NCBI GenBank assembly: GCA_963772515.1 | Contig: CAVYXC010000003.1 | Span: 1-64,000 of the forward strand | Reading direction: 5' to 3' | DNA: 64,000 nt | Source of the DNA: JAFAHD01 sp963772515 | GTDB lineage: Bacteria > Vulcanimicrobiota > Vulcanimicrobiia > Eremiobacterales > Eremiobacteraceae | In this document: piece by piece, positions 60,680 through 64,000 of the stretch | Numbering within the stretch: the stretch's first letter is position 1 | Layout of the letters: every line of letters starts with the position of its first letter | Translations under genes and position numbers: made by a program | Notes under the pieces: model-generated | Database searches by the model: none | What the model saw: the letters and a program-made list of their open reading frames with translations, nothing else | What the model was told of the DNA's origin: nothing

Positions 60680-63077
60680 CGCGCACGCGCTCGCCGCACT
60701 CGAATTCGAAGACGTCGTCGCGCAGATCGCCGCAAAGACGACCTGCGAACCCGGCAAGCGTGCCGCTGCGTCGCTCGCCCCGCTCGCCTCGCGAACGCAA
60801 GCAGAAGAAGAGCAGGAGCTGGTCGAGGATGCGATGGCCTTCGTCCATGCGGGCGGCGACATCGCGTTCGGCGGTGCGGACGACGTCACCGAGCTGATCG
60901 CGCGGGCGCACAAAGGCGCGACGCTGTCCGGCGCCGATCTGCGCGCGATCGCCGAGGCGGAGCGCGCGCTGCGCAGCGTCGGCCGAAACGTCGCGGCGCG
61001 TCCGTCAAGCGCGAAAGAGCAGCCCGCCGATGCGTTCGCGACGCCGCGCGGCGCCTTTAAGACGCTGCTTTCGAGGCGCCAGGACACCGTCGACCTGGTG
61101 CGCCGCATCGACGCCGCGATCGAGCCCGAGGGCCGCGTCGCCGACGCCGCCTCGGCGGAGCTCGCACGCATCCGCCGGCAGCAGCGCGTGCTGCATGACG
61201 AAATCCGCGATCGCTGCGCCGCGATCACGCGCAATCCGAGCACCGCCAAGATGCTCTCCGAGGCCGTCGTCACCGTTCGCGCCGGGCGCTACGTCGTGCC
61301 CGTGCGCAAAGAGTTCGCCGGGGAGTTCGCGGGCGTCGTGCATGACGAATCGTCGTCGGGGTCGACCGTCTACGTCGAACCGCTGGCCTCAGTCGAGGCG
61401 AACAACCGCCTGCGCGCGCTTGAATCTGGAGAAGAGCGAGAAGTCGCCCGCATCTTGGCACAGCTGACCTCGCACGTCGGCGCACACGCACAGGCGCTGC
61501 AAGCCAACGCCGCGCTGCTCGCCCGGCTCGATGTCGTCGGCGCACGGGCGCGCTGGGCCCTCGCGCACAGCGCGCTGCGCCCCGCCTTGAGCGAGCGCCA
61601 CGCGCTGCGCATCGTCGGCGGGCGCCATCCGCTGCTCACGCGAGCCGCCAAACCGCTCGACGTCGAAGTCGGCACTGATTTCGACGCGCTGGTCATCAGC
61701 GGCCCGAACATGGGCGGCAAGAGCGTCGCGCTCAAGACGATGGGTCTGTTCTGCCTGCTCGCGTACTCGGGCGTTCCGCTTCCGGCGTTGCCCGGCACCG
61801 AGATCGGCTGGTTCGATCGCATCGTGTGCGTGTTGGGAGACGAGCAGTCGATCGCGCAGAACCTGTCGTCGTTTTCGGCGCATCTCGAAGCGCTGCGCGC
61901 GGCGCTGAATAGCGCCTCCAGCGGAAGCCTGGTGCTCGTCGATGAGATCGGCAGCGGCACGGAGCCGGTCGCGGGCGCCGCCCTCGCTCAGGCTTTCATC
62001 GAAGCGCTGCTCGCGGCAGGCGCGCGGGTGGTCGTCACCACGCACTACACGCAGCTCAAAGTCTTCGCGGCGGCGACGGAGCGCGTGGCCAACGCCTCGA
62101 TGCTTTTCGACGCAGCGACCAACGCGCCGACCTACGTGCTCGCCATCGGCGTGCCCGGCCAATCGCTCGCTTTTCCCCTCGCGCGGGCGCTCGGTCTGCC
62201 GCCGCGCATGATCGCGCGGGCGGAAACGCTCCTCGGCGAAGAGGGCCGCCGCCTTGAGAGCGCGTTTGAAGGGCTTGCCGCCGAGCGCGCCGAGCTGATC
62301 AAACGCCAGGCCGAATTCGAAGCCCTGCGCGCCCAGGCAAGCGGCCTGGAACGCCAGCTCAAAGATCAAGCGGCCGCGTTCGAACGCGAGCGCAAACAGT
62401 TCGAGCATCGAGCGGCGGCCGTCCTCGATGACGCCGTGCGCCAAGTCCGCGCCGAACTGATGGAGCGAGCCGCGCGCAGCGGCGAATCGCGCCGGCGCCA
62501 AAGCGGTTCAGCGGCGCCCGCCGCGGATCTGGGCAAGACGCTTGAAGACATGCGCAAGAGCCTCGGCTTGCAAAGCGCGGAGCCGGGCGATCCTGCCGCG
62601 CGCCAGCTGCAGCCGGGAGACCGCGTCTACGTGCGCAGCTTCGGCGCGCCCGGCACGGTCGCCGAGCTCTACGATCGCGACGCGCTGGTCAACATGGGTT
62701 CGGTGAAGGTCGTGGTGCCGCGCTCCGAGCTCGGCGCCGATGTCAGCGCCGCCGGGGCGTCGAGCACACCCAAGAAACCTGGAGCGGTCGAATTTATTCG
62801 ACCGAACGCCGCAAACGTTCCGCTCGCAAGCGACGCGCCGAGCGCGATCGACGTGCGCGGCATGCGCGTCGACGAGGCGATGCCGCTGGTCGACAAAGCG
62901 CTCGATAGCGCGAGCCTCGCGGGCGCCGCCGAACTGCGCATCATCCACGGCAAAGGCACCGGCCAGCTCGGCAAGGGGATTCGCGAGTTCCTGCGGGGCC
63001 ATGCGCAGGTCGCCGGACTTGCCCAGGCAGGCGATCGTGAAGGCGGCTCCGGCGTCACTATAGTAACTCTGCGCTGA
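60672..63077 (+). CDS. mutS2: Endonuclease MutS2 with an in-frame palindromic repeat
   Basis: 801 aa from TTG 60672 (AAGGAG upstream). N-terminal helical core, ATPase with SGPNMGGKSVALKTMG and LVLVDEIGSGTEP, a long coiled coil (residues about 520-610), a KOW-like module (LQPGDRVYVRSFGAPGTV) and a C-terminal Smr nuclease domain (IDVRGMRVDEAMPLVDKALD, LRIIHGKGTGQLGKGIREFL). Between KOW and Smr, bases 62780-62804 are a full copy of the palindromic repeat, read as GAVEFIRP. MutS2 acts in recombination suppression or ribosome rescue. Overlaps tyrS by 1 bp. Confidence 0.95.
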   Translation: MADAHALAALEFEDVVAQIAAKTTCEPGKRAAASLAPLASRTQAEEEQELVEDAMAFVHAGGDIAFGGADDVTELIARAHKGATLSGADLRAIAEAERALRSVGRNVAARPSSAKEQPADAFATPRGAFKTLLSRRQDTVDLVRRIDAAIEPEGRVADAASAELARIRRQQRVLHDEIRDRCAAITRNPSTAKMLSEAVVTVRAGRYVVPVRKEFAGEFAGVVHDESSSGSTVYVEPLASVEANNRLRALESGEEREVARILAQLTSHVGAHAQALQANAALLARLDVVGARARWALAHSALRPALSERHALRIVGGRHPLLTRAAKPLDVEVGTDFDALVISGPNMGGKSVALKTMGLFCLLAYSGVPLPALPGTEIGWFDRIVCVLGDEQSIAQNLSSFSAHLEALRAALNSASSGSLVLVDEIGSGTEPVAGAALAQAFIEALLAAGARVVVTTHYTQLKVFAAATERVANASMLFDAATNAPTYVLAIGVPGQSLAFPLARALGLPPRMIARAETLLGEEGRRLESAFEGLAAERAELIKRQAEFEALRAQASGLERQLKDQAAAFERERKQFEHRAAAVLDDAVRQVRAELMERAARSGESRRRQSGSAAPAADLGKTLEDMRKSLGLQSAEPGDPAARQLQPGDRVYVRSFGAPGTVAELYDRDALVNMGSVKVVVPRSELGADVSAAGASSTPKKPGAVEFIRPNAANVPLASDAPSAIDVRGMRVDEAMPLVDKALDSASLAGAAELRIIHGKGTGQLGKGIREFLRGHAQVAGLAQAGDREGGSGVTIVTLR
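62780..62804. repeat. Palindromic repeat copy inside the mutS2 coding region
   Basis: TGGAG followed by CGGTCGAATTTATTCGACCG, read in frame as G-A-V-E-F-I-R-P in the linker before the Smr domain. Frame is maintained on both sides. Confidence 0.93.
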
Positions 63078-64000
63078 TGACCGACCGCGCAAGCACGCGC
63101 ATGGCTGACGTTCTGAGCGGCCGTTGCGTCGACGTGGTATCTAAAGAAGATCTGGTGAAGCGGCTTGCCGAAGGGCGGCCGCTTCGCGTGAAGCTCGGCA
63201 TCGATCCGACAGGCCCGCAGCTCCATCTCGGCCATGCCGTCGTGCTGCGTAAGCTGCGCCAGTTCCAGGATCTTGGCCATCAGGCGATCCTCATCGTCGG
63301 CGACTTCACCGCACAGATCGGCGACCCGAGCGGCCGGGCCGACGCGCGCAAGCCGCGCTCGCGGGCAGACATCGTCAATGACATGAAGACGTACGCGGAG
63401 CAGGCGGGCCTGATCCTCGACATGGACAAGACCGAGATCCGCTACAACAGCGAGTGGCTGGGCAAGCTCTCATTCGGCGACCTCATCGAGCTCGCCGGCA
63501 AGACGACGGTGGCGCGCATGCTCGAGCGCGACGACTTCAGCAAGCGCTACTTCGCGCAAGAGCCGATCGGTCTGCACGAGCTGCTGTATCCGCTGGGCAT
63601 GGGGTACGACTCGGTCGCGGTCAAAGCCGACGTCGAGCTTGGCGGCACGGAGCAGCTGTTCAATCTGCTGATGGGCCGCAGGCTGCAAGAAGAGTTCGGG
63701 CAGGCGCCGCAGATCTGCATGACGCTGCCGATCCTCGAAGGCACGGACGGCGTGCAGCGCATGGGCAAGAGCCTCAACAATTTCATCGCGCTGCGCGAGG
63801 CGCCGGCGCAGATGTTCGGCAAGGTGATGTCGCTGCCCGACGTCCTGCTGCGCCGCTACTGGGAACTGGCTACCGCAGCCGACGACCGCGAGATCGAAAC
63901 CGCGCTCGCGCTGGCCCCGCGCGACTCCAAGCTCCTGCTCGCCGAAGCGATCGTCCGGCTGTATGACGGCGCGGAGGCCGCGCTCGAAGCGCGCACGCAT
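63077..64000 (+). CDS. tyrS: Tyrosyl-tRNA synthetase, 3' end outside the window
   Basis: 308 residues are visible from ATG 63077 (1-bp overlap with mutS2; ATG 63101 also possible). Class I motifs: HIGH-like HLGHAV in PTGPQLHLGHAVVLRKLRQF, DFTAQIGDPSGR, and KMSKS-like RMGKSLNN; VELGGTEQLFNLLMGR binds tyrosine/ATP. It charges tRNA-Tyr. The layout with HLGH and an R-M-G-K-S loop fits the TyrRZ group. The remaining C-terminal domain lies beyond the end. Confidence 0.93.
   Translation, partial: MTDRASTRMADVLSGRCVDVVSKEDLVKRLAEGRPLRVKLGIDPTGPQLHLGHAVVLRKLRQFQDLGHQAILIVGDFTAQIGDPSGRADARKPRSRADIVNDMKTYAEQAGLILDMDKTEIRYNSEWLGKLSFGDLIELAGKTTVARMLERDDFSKRYFAQEPIGLHELLYPLGMGYDSVAVKADVELGGTEQLFNLLMGRRLQEEFGQAPQICMTLPILEGTDGVQRMGKSLNNFIALREAPAQMFGKVMSLPDVLLRRYWELATAADDREIETALALAPRDSKLLLAEAIVRLYDGAEAALEARTH

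Overview
The window is a high-GC bacterial chromosome segment with densely packed, often overlapping genes. Lipoproteins, type IV pseudopilins, a MacA/MacB-type exporter, RecA-RecX, GatCAB, a BldC-like regulator next to a WhiG/FliA-type sigma factor and several Pro/Thr-rich secreted proteins suggest a poorly cultivated lineage. The style resembles candidate phylum Eremiobacterota (WPS-2) or a relative, but this is inference: there is no 16S rRNA here to prove it.

Layout. (1) 1-9.39 kb is an integrated element of visibly lower GC, ending at tRNA-Thr(UGU). It holds a tyrosine integrase, a small excisionase-like HTH protein, a repressor-like protein, a DUF3631 replication-type ATPase and cargo (a HipA_2-like/DUF3037 pair and several secreted or membrane proteins). 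At least four cargo genes carry single-base frameshifts. (2) 9.4-23.1 kb: NHL-like lipoprotein, Lrp-KamA-CMD operon, MarR-MacA-MacB operon, secreted proteins, then an operon of a small exported Ser-rich protein, a DUF5819 protein, an HTTM-DCC fusion and a serine hydrolase, reminiscent of SDP-type peptide systems. (3) 23.4-32.6 kb: tRNA-Tyr, tRNA-Gly, tRNA-Thr(GGU) and tRNA-Arg with secreted proteins and two tandem three-gene pseudopilin cassettes between them. (4) 32.7-37.7 kb: translation block tuf (frameshifted)-rpmG-tRNA-Trp-secE-nusG-rplK-rplA-[L10 leader]-rplJ-rplL. (5) 37.7-45.9 kb: M48 protease, degenerate cupredoxin, H+-pyrophosphatase (frameshifted), orphan DppB-like permease, FHA protein, BldC/WhiG pair. 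(6) 45.9-52.6 kb: ftsY, recA, recX, pgeF, a two-component pair and a GH125 glycosidase. (7) 52.7-56.1 kb: purA followed by a run resembling FliJ, FliM and FliO. (8) 56.0-64 kb: RlmD-like methyltransferase, gatCAB, mutS2, tyrS (cut by the window end).

Two structures stand out. First, a family of about 25-bp palindromic repeats (core CGGTCGAATTTATTCGACCG) sits in the spacers of the translation, sigma-factor, RlmD and gatC genes, shows compensatory base changes, and once lies in frame inside mutS2. Second, the tRNAs Thr(UGU)-Tyr-Gly-Thr(GGU) followed by tuf, tRNA-Trp, secE and nusG reproduce the classical compact tRNA-tufB cluster (as in E. coli), but here the tRNAs are separated by up to 14 kb of accessory genes.

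Frameshifts in normally indispensable genes (tuf, hppA) as well as in accessory genes mean either sequencing/assembly indels or real decay; the sequence alone cannot decide.
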